Shown here in pieces: positions 43,580 through 56,274 of a DNA stretch of 64,000 bases. Below the pieces are notes generated by a model. It ran no database searches. It was not told where the DNA came from and saw only the letters and a program-made list of their open reading frames with translations. Each line of letters begins with the position of its first letter. Position 1 is the first letter of the stretch. Made by a program: the position numbers and the translations under genes. Source of the stretch: Rhabditoides inermis (Eukaryota; Nematoda; Chromadorea; Rhabditida; Rhabditidae); NCBI GenBank assembly GCA_963966185.1, contig CAWZYM010000293.1, forward strand, positions 886,001-950,000, given 5' to 3'.

Positions 43580-44894
43580 CTGCTCCTTGCTCCCGAGAAT
43601 CGAGTGTTTGTGATCGAATTGCGGTCCCGCCATTGTAACTCAATAACACCCCAACAATCCTCTTCCAATATCCCCATCCGCCATCCGCTTCCGGTTGCCA
43701 AATAAAATTCCGACGGTCGTTTTCGATTGAAAAAAATCGTATTTCGAACTCACTGAATCCGAAAGACGCAAAAACTCACGTCGAGTTAACGCCACGTCGC
43801 GATTACGGATTCTGATGCAAAACCTAAAAACTTAAAATTCCTCGACTTTATGGGTTCTCTCTATGGCTGCTACGAAAGAAATTGTCAAATTTTGCTGTTT
43901 CGCTCACTGGCTCACTAGCTCACTAGCCTCGACCCACAAGAAGAAGATTATTAGATGCATCTTTCTTGTCAGCGCATTTCCGTTATGCAATGCCTACATT
44001 CATTGTTACCTACTATGTGAATCTTCCATTTCTTCCACAATGCGTTTGTTTATGTTATTTCTCTATTCTCTCGTCACATTTCTCTCTCGTCAGAGAAAAT
44101 TTCACAGCCCGAGTAAGTGCTTTCCAGGGCCTTCGGCCTTCGGGTGTTGTAAAATATTAATGCTATCAAGTATTAATAAAGCATATTGAAGATCTGTTAT
44201 AGGTGTCCAACGTACATTAATTGTTGTGTAAGATGTTAAGGCCACATACCACATGTGTGGGAATATACTCATCTTCATTTGACGTTTCGGGTTTAAAGGA
44301 ATATGATATTACCTGAAACGTTAATTCATGATAACAAAAAACGTAAGCATTTCCATTTCCATTTTCTAATGACACCTTAGACCCTTAGAGGATTTGGAAC
44401 TTTCAATATATGATATCACATAATTACATCTATATAATTGAAACGCAAGGTGCGAGTTTCATGTTCCTCCATTTTTCTCTTTCTTACTTACTCTTTGCGA
44501 TCTCGTCAGTCTCAATTCCCAGTAATTGGGCGTTTTGCGATCTCAAAAACACGCAGTGTCAACTTTCGTATCAATTTACTTTGCTCCCTGCCTACTTCGA
44601 GATTATATTTTATATATTTGCAAACGATAACCGCGTTCGGTTCTGACACTGAAAGCTTCACGTGCCCTTTATGTATTGTACTTTATTTGAATTATTGATT
44701 TTTATTTATTTATTTCAGGTGTGGATGTATCTATGAACTCTTCTAGAATGTCGAATTTGATGCAGTTTTCCACGCGATTCGATGGTGAGCTGTTCCCTGT
44801 TCCTTTGAAAAGTATTTTATCGGCTTGAATCACCAAAATCTCGTTGACGATTTGAATAGAGTGACGCTCGAAATAAGCAGTGTTCTGTTGTGAC

Positions 44895-44942
<48 letters not shown>

Positions 44943-45095
44943 GGAAACCACGTGACGAAAAAAATAAACTTTTTGATCAGACCTCAGGAATATGAAAACA
45001 CCTCAAACTTGCTTAACTTGCTATACATAAACATGTATTTTTTATTTTCACTCATGTTTCCTGCACGTGAACTACATAATAAAATTATAAACAAA
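43580..45095. other. intergenic, no gene seen
   Basis: AT-rich sequence with one (GA)n tract (44898-44938). No supported exons, terminal repeats or RNA genes. Confidence 0.45.
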
Positions 45096-45099
45096 GGAT

Positions 45100-46026
45100 G
45101 ATTATCTTTTAAAAGGACTTCCGTAAGAGAAGAGTTTGTGTTACTCAACGTAATGCAACAAAAGCTCATGCATTTTATCAATCGAAATAGTAAACAAACC
45201 TGCTCTTTCTGCAATAAAAACTAATGCGAGCAAATGTTGTATGTCGGGAAATTGATTTCGGTATCCGATCGATTATATTTAACTTGTTGAACTATTGGAG
45301 CAGGTTTGTGTACTATTTCGATTGATAAAATGCATGAGCTTTTGTTGCATTACGTTGAGTAACACAAACTCTTCTCTTACGGAAGTCCTTTTAAAAGATA
45401 ATGAATGTACTTTTATTGGATTTCGTATAAATCTATCTACATTAACATGAACCACAAAACATTTTTTTAAAGAAATCCAACAGTTCAGCCACCTTGTTGA
45501 GTCCAAAAATGTATAAAATTTGCAAAAAAGGGTTTTGGTAATGCTGATGGGAAAATTTACAATTCCAATGTCATTTCTATGTAAAATCATATATTACAAA
45601 AGGTTCACCACCGGCCGGAACCGAACTCGGGCCATGTGTCTCAACGGGCGCAATCGCTAACCACAACACTACTGTGCGCACGGCAGGGTACGCGATCTAA
45701 ACGATATCAGTGCAATCCACAGGCAGTGCGGATTGTGCACCTCATGTCTGCTGGGGGCAGCCGGTGCGCGCCACCCCCCCCCTAGAAAACGTTCCGTACA
45801 CGGGGGATTGCCTGCCCCTCAGGGGCGCGCGCGCGTATCTCGCTTCCTACAACAGCTAGCGTTACCAAAATCGAAACTTAACCATTTTCTAACATCCTGA
45901 TAACATCTATTAGCATCACATTGTTCTCGTAAAGATTCTAAGGAACCTTTCGCTCAATCGCCTTTTGCCGATTCTAGCGCGCGACTAGGGTTAACACAAA
46001 CCAACCAGCGCTGCCGCGCTGGTTGT
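45100..46026 (+). mobile_element. hairpin-ended composite repeat, family B, copy 3
   Basis: Nearly identical to 34905-35835: foldback arms at about 45100-45205 and 45305-45405, tRNA-like block on the minus strand at about 45603-45685, GC-rich segment, and terminal palindrome ACCAGCGCTGCCGCGCTGGT ending about 46022. Flanking sequence differs from copy 2, so the two mark the element limits well. Confidence 0.82.
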
Positions 46027-46619
46027 AATTTATTAAATCAACAATGTGGTGTGTAATCCCTTAAAAATGAACAGATCTGAGTCATTAACCGGTCAGGAAG
46101 CAACGGTAGAGAGAGAGGGAGAGGGGGAAGAGAGAGGGAGAAAGAGAAAGAGAGGGAGGGAGCGATGGAGGAAAAGAGAGAGAGAGAGAGTACGAAAAAA
46201 AGAGAGAGAGCTAGAGAGAAAAGAGAAATTGTAGTTTGTGTGGTAGAAAACTAATTTTGCAGCACGATCGCTGCATAATGCGTTCTTCAAACGTATATAT
46301 TTAGTTTGATTTGCTAAATTGAATCCAATTTCACTTTCTCATATTCTAAAATAAAACTGCGCGTTTAGTCATGTGTCCGGATGTGTATATTTCTCAGTTT
46401 TTCAATCACATTTTCTCGGACCGAAAAAAACATAAGAATGAGTTTGTGAGAGATCAGGGTGTGATAGTGGTGAGAAAAAAAGAGTGGCTTCACTGGTCGC
46501 TCGCATCATCCTCATTCCTACTTGGATACTATAATTAGAAGAATTAGGACTTCCTCAGTCCACTAACTGAATTTGTTTGTGCGAGACGCGCACGTAGTGG
46601 ATTATCACATGGGAAATGG

Positions 46620-46686
<67 letters not shown>

Positions 46687-46709
46687 ACCCCTCTCTCTCT
46701 CTCTCTCTT

Positions 46710-46754
<45 letters not shown>

Positions 46755-48028
46755 CTCTCCCTCTCTCTCTCTCTCCCTCTCTCTCTCTCACCTTCTCACG
46801 CGCACACCTCCGCCAGAGCTCTTATATTTACATATATGCTGTCCAAATCACACAAATGTATTTTGCGATTGGTGCGAATTTATCCGACTGCTCGCTATGA
46901 CACAATGCTCTCTGGGCCACCTTTCATGCATATCCAAATAGCCCCACCATATTGGTGTGTTTGGTATGTATACGGCAGCGCACCTAGACCGAATTGCCAT
47001 TTTTGGTCGTCGACCTGAGAGCCATAGCCATAGCAGCCACTCTCATTTAAAGGTCCAGCGCGTATCCTCAATCCTCTTATGAGTATCACATTGTTTCTAT
47101 GAACTAGACTCTGCTACTCTCTCATTAGAGGCGTAACCAGGACACGCAAAGTGCTCGGAGTGATTTCTGAGGGTTCATTTTTCAAACATGATTCGTGATG
47201 CGCACGAAATGTTTGTGTGCCTGATGCGTTAGTTCACTAATCGTTCATCAAGTCATATTAGCCTTGTTTTCTGTCTAGATTATGGCTCTAGGGATGACGG
47301 TTTAGATTGTCATAGGAATGGCCCCGACAGCTTGCACTCTTCCTGATAATGTGATACTTCATTATTTAGTATGAAACCAGTAAATGAGTCTGTAAAAGTT
47401 GCAAAACGTTCTTCATACACTCAACATCGACCTTTAACCTTTAATAGGTCTCCGATATCTCTGACATATGTACCTCGAGTGACTAAGCAGACAAGTCCTG
47501 TCACGACCGAATTCTAATTTGTTTCCTCTGGATATTCACTCCCCCTCTCTATCACTATCTGTCCTCCCTCCAACCCAAATGCCTCGGCTCCTCACTACTA
47601 ACCAATTTATCCCCCCTTCCTCTCTTTTCTCTTTCCCTCTTGGCATTGATCCATTGTCCACCTTTTTTTTGTGATTACTCTGATGTGTGGGTTATGGGAG
47701 AGAAGAGGTGAAGGGGTGTTCCCTACTTCTCCTCGTTTGCCCCGCCCCTTTCTCCTAGGATCTTGCTGAGACCACCTCTTATGCTTGCTGGAGCGTCCTG
47801 CCCCCATAATCCTATAAATACCAGTATACTTTTATTAGTCCGTCTATTTTCGACCACACTCTGGATACGATACTTAGTGCATTACTACGCTGCTTTACAA
47901 TCGTATATACTTGTACTTGTTTGTGCCTACTTTTCATGAGTCTCTCGCTATAAAGATAATTTCTTCGAAATCTAATCATGGTTTTCATATTTCTGCGAGT
48001 AATTCTTTGGTTGACTCCGTGTTTGCAG
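46027..48028. other. intergenic upstream of the DMSR-like gene
   Basis: Large (CT)n tract at 46620-46788 and a GA-rich tract at 46110-46215. No supported gene. The right end is the presumed promoter of the GPCR; a TTTGCAG at 48022-48028 may be a trans-splice acceptor. Confidence 0.45.
46620..46788 (+). repeat. (CT)n microsatellite
   Basis: CT tract of about 170 bases with few interruptions. Confidence 0.9.
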
Positions 48029-48036
48029 TTGGTCCG

Positions 48037-49199
48037 ATGTGTCCGGACGAAGGGTCCCTCCTCGATCTGTCGGACCCTGTGGTCCGAGCGTTCATCAATG
48101 GTCTCGAGGAGTTCAACAGGTAAACATTTTGCGTGTGAAATGGAAATTCGCGCTGACCGTGGTCGTTGGCAGTGTCAAATGCGCGCGTTTCCCCACGCGT
48201 CCTCTCTTTTTTCGCCTCGCTCTCCTTTAGCGTGACAAAATGACAATTAATAAGCCGAGTGCTCGCGAAATTCGATCCTCGTGATGTTCGATGCTCGGCC
48301 AGATTCGCAAAAAGCGTTCTAAGCATGGTTATCAAGTTTTATGGGTCTTCGAAAAAATACTTGGCTTGGTGAGAGAGGTTTCCAGCGCCTCATTTCGCAT
48401 TCGCACAATTTTGATGGGCGCCCTCTGACTGCGGAAGTCTTTGCAATAAACGTGCGAGCGTTCACACAATGCGAATTATGAAGTGTATTATGCATGTGCA
48501 AGCGCGAAAAAATGCAGGCGTGAAAAAAACGTGCCGCCATCAAACTAAAGACGAAGATCAAGCTGGACACAGAAGTGAGTGGTAGTTGTGATTCTCAGAA
48601 AGAGTAAAGACATTCATTATTTTCAATTCTGTTCAGTTTCACTTTTCACGTCATTTTGATTTGTAAAAATGGCGGGAACTTTAATTAAGGAGACGCCAGA
48701 CGCATTAGAAACACTTCCGGCTCTTCAAAACTGCCACTTTTTCAGAGTCTACACACACATCCACCGCTACCTCTGCCTCTGTATCTGTATAGTGGGAGTG
48801 CTGTCAAACGCAGTGCATCTACTCGTCCTGTCGCGACCAAGAATGAGGAGGTACGCAAGTCGTTAGTACTTACTGTACGATGTTTTCGTACAGCTACATA
48901 CGAGCTTGTAACATACCAAACTTTCTTACAAAGAAATTCATTTGGTCACTTTTTAACGAACAATTTCACAAATATTGAGATGAAATGATCGATTTGTCCA
49001 TGAATCGTGTCCCTAGCGTATCCCTTTTTTCAGATGTGCTGTGAACTGTGTGCTATCGGCGGTTGCTGTCTGCGATATCATCACAATGACATCATACTCC
49101 ATCTACCTGTTTCGATTCCGACTATTCCAGGTATGTCGGCATGATTGCTCACAATGTTGCGGTTAGTGCACCATGTATGATGTATGTATATCTATGTTA

Positions 49200-49245
<46 letters not shown>

Positions 49246-50140
49246 GCCGCGGCTTGTTTTGCGTGGTATTATGGAGCTCTGGTTTCCTGAGAGGCATTAT
49301 TCTTCCGCTTCCCCTCTATTCATCCTTTTTCCACGCGCTTCCGTCAAAGTACTTGTATGCTAATCGCAAATGTGTCACAAAGATGACCAAACACCTTATG
49401 CAAGGGAAATGTGATTACTGATTACACACGACTTATTCATAAGACATGAGAATTACTCTAATACTATTATTTTTATACCCTTCAATCCCGTTTTTCTGTG
49501 GTTGTGGCGTCCCGTATGCACAAACGATATAGATAAATAAACAAATATATAGATAAATCAATAAATCGATGAATTGATTAAATTTCAGGGCTCTGTCGGG
49601 TACTCGTATGCGTGGGTTCTATTCCTCAAGGTACGGTGATCCTTCTACATATTGTTCACTTACAATATCATATTATGAGGGGGCGGATATCAAATTTCAC
49701 CGCCACGTAGCCTCTTTTTCACACTCTCTTCTATTCACTGTAAGAGTACATTGATGTATCGATCGTAGTCTAAAGAGAGGAAGTGGGGGTGAAGAAAAGA
49801 GAGAGAAGGAGAGAGAGCAGGAGAGAAACGGATAAAAGAGGGGTTAGGAAGACAAAAAAGACCAAAAACGCAATGCTGAGAAAGCATGGGATTATGTTTA
49901 TGTGAACTGCTTGGAGGCATTTAGCACGTACGCTCAAGAAGTGCATTGTTCTCCCTTTTGAATTAGCATGTTAAATGCGAGCACAGAACACGTCGATTAG
50001 TGGTACAGACAGATTAGCGGTACGCATTGCTCACTCTTTTGTATGTACATGAGGTGAGCACAAATTATATGAATGAATACAAAAAGTGAATAGTGCTCGT
50101 TCCTTGTGCCCATTTATGGTGAAGAACTTAGATGAACAGC

Positions 50141-50189
<49 letters not shown>

Positions 50190-51094
50190 AGGGTTCCGTT
50201 TCAGATTCACGTAGTGATGTCGATTCTCCTGCACGCGATCACTCTCTACATGTGTGCCGCCCTCGCCTTCATCCGATGGCAGGCTCTCGGCAACATCCAC
50301 TCCAAGTGGCTCCTGCCCAGCAGCGCATGGTGATTATCACAGTCCGATCAACCACTATTGACGTTCATAGGAGTGCTGCGTAGCGAATAAAACGGGGAGA
50401 AATCAATTCGACTACTACCAAAGAAAATGTGTTCTTCTCCTAATTCAGCGAGCTTTACGCTTTCGTGCGTACAAACGAGCACAGCCATATTTGTAGTCAA
50501 ATGCTCAAATGTGCAAAGCCCTAAATTATTTTCCTGCACAAATATTTAGCAGAGATTTACCTCTGCAATGTAACTGCAATCAACCACTGTCTAGACATTC
50601 ACATTGAAGATTCGTCATCTTTTAGGGACTTATGTCTCATGTTAGATGTATGCAGTATATGCGTGACATTTTGTAGAGGGAGGAAGAACCACACTTGTGT
50701 TTGTTTCCGCAGTATTTCACGCACTTTTCCCCCGCGGCTTGATTTATGCAGTCACGTCAGTACATACCGTATAGTTGATTGTTAATCAAAGCTATGACTT
50801 TGAGGTACACACAACGTTTTGCCCCGGCGGAAACGTTCGTAAATGCCGTGGGAACAAATGAACGCACTCTGCGTTGAGTGTGCTCTGAGCAGATGAGAGA
50901 GTGGGGATGGAGGAAAACAACCACACTTGGTGGGAACGTTGCCGGGAAACATTTGAGAACAGCGCGTACTCATCCGCTGCGCTAATAGGAAACCTGCAAA
51001 AAGCCGGCTGCGGGCTTTATTGCCCTCATCCAGGCTAGACCGGAGAACCGGAGAAAGCGCGTCTCTCTCGCGTCTCGTCTCTCTCTTACTCTCT

Positions 51095-51139
<45 letters not shown>

Positions 51140-51283
51140 CCCTTTCTTCAGTTGGCGTATACACTAGTAGCCAGGTCGTTCCTTTCTATTCGATTATCGT
51201 TGGGGAGTGGTGGTCGTATCGTATGGGGCCAGACGCCGGTGTTTGATTCTCCGATTCAATATTACACGACCACAGAGCGAAAA

Positions 51284-51343
<60 letters not shown>

Positions 51344-54300
51344 GGGGAGAGGGATGGAGGAAGGGTTGCAATATTCATGGCTTTTTCGCGCGGGGTGTCA
51401 CACCCGCCTCGTTTCAAGGTTCGGAATGAGAAACTGGCAGTGTCCACACTTGAGTCATGCGAGAAAACATGCAGCTTGTCAGAGGGAATGACCAGTGTCC
51501 TTTAAGGGATTTTAAGGGCGGAAGTCCTTGCAATGAACGTATAGAGGACAAAATGAATGAAAAAACAGGAGAGTAGTTACATTCTAAGTAGTTACGTATG
51601 GTTTCGACCGATCGTGATAACAATGATAAATGGTACGGCTCAAAAATCAATATCCTCTTCCAGGCTGCTCTTCGCGATTGTCTCGTGCACAGCAACAGCG
51701 CTCTGCCTACCAACCTGGTTCCTGCACCAGATATTCGTCACCACCGACACCAGTCTGGTGCGTTTATTGTTACACTCGGTTTACTTATTAGTTATCAAGA
51801 ACAGTTGTATTGCTTTTGGCAGTGTCGCATTGCTGATAACGTGTTTCTGAAAACTATTACGTTCGCACAATGTTTGTTTAGTTAGTCAGGAGTTTCAAGT
51901 AAATTAAATATTGCAAAAAAACTGATCGAACACCAAACTATTATGCATGTGAAACGTAGACTAGCAACACTTTATTTTCATTTGCGATGAAAGTGTCGCT
52001 TCGATATGCGATTAGAAACGAGGGAGTGGTATCATCGAGGGAATATCACACGCCTTACATCACCTTTTACAATTACTCATAATCGAATGCATTACATACG
52101 TTACATGCAAACGCAATGATTTATAATTAAAACCATCAATGATATGTATTGCATACGTTTCAACGTTACATACGCAATGACTAGCACATGGCACATGACT
52201 GCCTGTGTCGATGAGAATATCATGTTAAACGTATCGGATTGCATTGAACATTCATTTCAGCCGTCTCCTGAAGTCGTCTCTTTCTCCTCCGAGGTCTACT
52301 ATACACTCGACTTTTCCAACTACTCATGCGCATTTTACAAATTCAATTTGTGGATCATCGCACTCCCGTTGAAGGTTAGAGTTCATATAAGTATATATTG
52401 CTTGCAAAATTATATGAATTGCGTTAGTTATATACAGTATTACAGTTGTTGATATTGATATTCAATCCTCATGCAACGCAAGTGATTAAGAAAGTTTGCC
52501 ATGAATTGTTTTCGAATTCAAACAGCAAATTTGTGTGATGAGTGACACGTATGCTTACAGGTGGTGCCCTGCATTCTACTCCTCTGGTTCACTGTTGCGC
52601 TGGTGGTGAAACTTCGAGCAACACGGGAGAAGCGACATGAACTCTACAGCAAGTCGTTCAGAAAGTGAGAGGGAGAGAGAGGGGGAGAGAGAGAGAAAGT
52701 AGAGATATGGTAGAGAGAGAGGAAATCTTAGGCGTCTCAGGGAAGAGAAAGAGAGTAAAGAATGAGGGGGGGGGGGGGGAGACTAGAACGTTGCGTCAAC
52801 AGCAAACATGTTTTTCTTCCGCACTTATTGCATCCATTATTGCTATAAGGAAGCTGGGAGGATTTCCCCCGTGCGGTCTTCTCTATCCAACTTCGCCACG
52901 ATTTTAGGGAGACTAATGACTAAATGAATGATCATCCGAAGACATACTACCGTGGTCAAAAAGAATCGAAACAACGTACGTACTGTATGTAATTCTGCTA
53001 TAATCACTGTTGGATCTGACTCACTTACTCGAAATCCAATTTCGCAAACACGAGAAACAAGTTGTACTAAGTAAGTAAGTGATACATACAAGGTTCAGAT
53101 TATTTGTCCTCTGTTCGTTCTGACACATGACAAAACCACAAACATAAAAAAGGCAAATCAACTAAAACAAGTACAAACTGAAAGAAATACAAGTTCAACA
53201 GTTCAACCTGTTCAAGCACGTGAAAGGCAACAAACTAAAAAGAAATACAAACGATAAGGTCTTCTCACATTCAGATCAAAAAAGAATACGAACAAAAACA
53301 GTTTCCAAAACATAACCAACCAACTCTTCAGGCACGTGAAGCGCACCACCGTGCCCGACCGCACCACGTACATGCTGGTTCTGATGCTGGTGGTGTTTCT
53401 GCTCACAGAACTGCCCCAGGGATTCCTAGCCATGCTCAACGGTGGGTCGCTATTGGGATTGCTATTTTTAAGAGTGTGTGAATCATCATGTGGAAAGCAC
53501 TCTCGACTGTTGATGTTAGGCGCTGCTTTAGTGATTCAACGTTAGTAGCTTTAGTATATCAAATCTTCAGAAGATCAGAAGATGATTCCGGTTATTATGC
53601 AGTTCTCTGCGTTAACGGATCTCTGTACGTATTGCGTATAACACATTTCCGATGTCAACAGATGTCTGATGCGCTTTTGCGGATTCGCGTATATGTAATA
53701 TTTAGTTTATCTTATCTCAATTTTGATGGTTGCGTGAGTGCGTGGGTTATTAGATTGCGATCCGTGTCATCTTATCACCGTATTTGCGCAGCATACGCAA
53801 TAAGTTTCGTGCGTTGTCGTGATTTTTTTCGAAAGCGTGATCCAATGGAATAAACAACTGAAAGTTCATATCGTGCGAAAAATATGAAGAAAAAACGACT
53901 ACCCACGATCTGCATGCAAAGTAATGTACTTATGCCAGACACAAATGAGTAACAAACATGTTTTCTGCCACAGTAAGCACTCATAATCACACTCAGCAAT
54001 AAACATGTCATACGGCGAAATAAGTAATGGGTCACATGAGCACTTTAGCACAACACACCAGTAAAAACTTGCAAGGTGCTCGCCCAGTTTAGTACGCTAA
54101 TCAACATGTGGGAAGAAATTTAATCTATGTACTTATTTAGTTTGATTATTACAGGCGTGTACACAACCGATGTGAACAACTACATCTATCAGAACATTGG
54201 AGAGGTGAGTGAACATCGATTTATCGATTCATCTATTCAATGTAGGTGTTCGATCTTCTCTCGCTCGTCAACTGCTCAGTGGACTTTGTGCTATACTGTT

Positions 54301-54531
54301 TCATGAGCAGCCGCTACCGGCAGACCTTCGGTCACATTCTCATAAGGTTGGTTTGCTTGTTTGTTTACTTGTTTACGTGTTTACCATATTGTTCACAGGG
54401 CCGAGTCGTGGTTGCGCGCGCGGGGAGCGGCTCGTTTCCCCCGCAGGAAGAAGGAGGACGAGGCTAAGGGCAAGCTCTTCTCGGTCGCCCCGGCAGAGAT
54501 AGAGAAAGTCGCGACGACAGTGCAGACATGA
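48037..54531 (+). CDS. DMSR-like neuropeptide G-protein-coupled receptor, 388 aa
   Basis: Twelve exons (48037-48119, 48746-48850, 49034-49130, 49589-49630, 50205-50339, 51664-51757, 52261-52374, 52561-52664, 53332-53441, 54155-54204, 54246-54346, 54400-54531) total 1167 bases, 388 residues. Helix 1 reads [20 protein letters not shown] and helix 2 lies in [20 protein letters not shown]. Helix 6 carries the motif [13 protein letters not shown] and helix 7 [26 protein letters not shown] in helix 6 and N..V.F.LYC.MS in helix 7 are the signature of invertebrate myosuppressin/sex-peptide-type (DMSR) receptors, class A GPCRs for FMRFamide-like peptides in neurons and muscle. The basic region between helices 5 and 6 ([20 protein letters not shown]) is the third cytosolic loop. 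The start MCPDEG follows a TTTGCAG acceptor that may receive a spliced leader. AATAAA lies at 54608-54613. Confidence 0.85.
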
Positions 54532-54607
54532 TCCCATTCATGTCTGTTTCGTCCAGCACGGGTCCAGCAAATCTCACTAGTACTTACTTGCAACTTGTAC
54601 AAATCAG

Positions 54608-54613
54608 AATAAA
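54608..54613 (+). terminator. polyadenylation signal AATAAA
   Basis: AATAAA 77 bases past the stop codon of the DMSR-like gene. Confidence 0.65.
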
Positions 54614-55277
54614 CTTTAAGTGTCATGCGTTTGTGAGTTTCATGTGTGAATGGTAGAAGAATCTTACGCAGCTTGCGCACTCGCCTTGGCGTGTTGGCTT
54701 TTTGCAATTGCGCAGCTTACGCACATGCTCATTCACATTTACATGTTCACAATGTGGCGTTTTGGTTACAGAGTGCATGCATAGCAAATAACATACGCGC
54801 GAAAACTCGGACACCAATGCATTCTGAGAGTGAATTCACGGATTGCAATAGTCGAGATAGAGACCGTCACCTACATTTTGAAAGGAGCTTATTAGAAATG
54901 TTAGTTATGTAATTTTATTTAGGAATTGTCGTAGTTTCCAACAAGTATTCATTTGTAGCGTTTGGACGAATTGTTTTTGATCTACGCGCATCAAAAGCGC
55001 GCGCTTCCGAGGGCGCGATGTCGCATTCAGAGTGACGTCACAATCACTTAATTTGTAAATTTTCATTAGGAACAACATCACCCCGTGAGCTAAAAAAATA
55101 TACACGGCCTATACAACTTTTCGTACCATTCTTTCGAATGGTACAAACCGCATCGTGTTGTAAATATTCATGTTTCTGCGACACAATAAGCCCCGCCTCT
55201 TGGCGGTCTCTAAGTCGAGAGTGAATAGTACACCAGTCTCGGGTTTTGAAGACTTGGCAATCACAACAACGGGTTAA

Positions 55278-55758
55278 AGGAGCATACCACTCTAAATTTT
55301 GTGAATAAACTACAACTAGCACGTGAAAATATATAAAAATACAATCTCTTTTCATGATTATAATGTATGCTGAAAATGAACAGAGCATGTAAAATAGGTG
55401 TTCGTAAACTCGCGGAGTGTGCGCGCATACCGGGGGCAGTCCCATACACTACGAAAAGTTGTGGGTCGCACGTTTCGTTTTCGACGATTGGTTTCACGTT
55501 TGTTATTTTATATTCTCGATACCTATTAATTATTTCTATTGTTCACAGTTTCTCTGAACCATGTAGAAGTGAAAAGATAACTCGTTTTTTGGAAAAATAC
55601 GCGTTTGAGTTCCATTGGATCATTGTTCACTAACAATATTTTGTTAAGTTATGTTCTGTAAATTGGGAAATACATTTTCGTATTCACCGAAATTTGACAT
55701 GATCATACTACATATTCGAAAAGAATCCATGGCATGAAATTTAGAGTGGTACTTTCCT
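55278..55758. mobile_element. TTAA-flanked MITE, family AGGAGCATACCACTC
   Basis: Ends AGGAGCATACCACTCTAAAT and ATTTAGAGTGGTACTTTCCT, flanked by TTAA at 55274-55277 and 55759-55762. It is 481 bases long and intergenic. It has no convincing ORF. Confidence 0.8.
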
Positions 55759-56188
55759 TTAATACTATCATAATGTGTGAAACTTTTGTAAATTCCGTAG
55801 CGCACGAGTTATTCTGCAACAAATATGTACCCAATCAATTCAATCTATTGCTTTGTAATCTATTGCAACATTGTTTTTTCTTGTTTCTGTAGATCAGATT
55901 TCTGTTGATCACATTAGTGATCAGAATTGTGTAGAATGTGGTGTATATGTGGTGTCCTAGTTCCTAGTTCATGTGAGTCGTATCTTTGAACAACATTGCT
56001 AATTGTGTCGTTTCTCCTCCATCCATGTGTCATGTAATGCCAATCGTTCTCGTTTACCAATGAGGGAACTGTGAAAGAAATACGTGATGTACTAAAACCT
56101 AAACTACAACCTATGTAACTTGGGGGGAATTTACGTGATGTACTCCATCCTATGGCAAACCAGACCTCTTTCATTGTTTTACGATGCG

Positions 56189-56194
56189 TTTATT
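56189..56194 (-). terminator. polyadenylation signal AATAAA
   Basis: AATAAA on the minus strand, 81 bases past the stop codon of the DEG/ENaC gene (56275-56277). Confidence 0.6.
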
Positions 56195-56274
56195 TGACAC
56201 ACAAGTGAGAGTATGATTCAATGGAAAAAACTACCCTGGTTTCGGCAATGAAAACTAAAAATCTACAGTTCACA

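Noticed and set aside
47049..47435. Possible further TTAA element (TTAAAGGTCC near 47049 and GACCTTTAA near 47422)
   Set aside because: Only about five bases of the ends are complementary; not enough to call inverted repeats.
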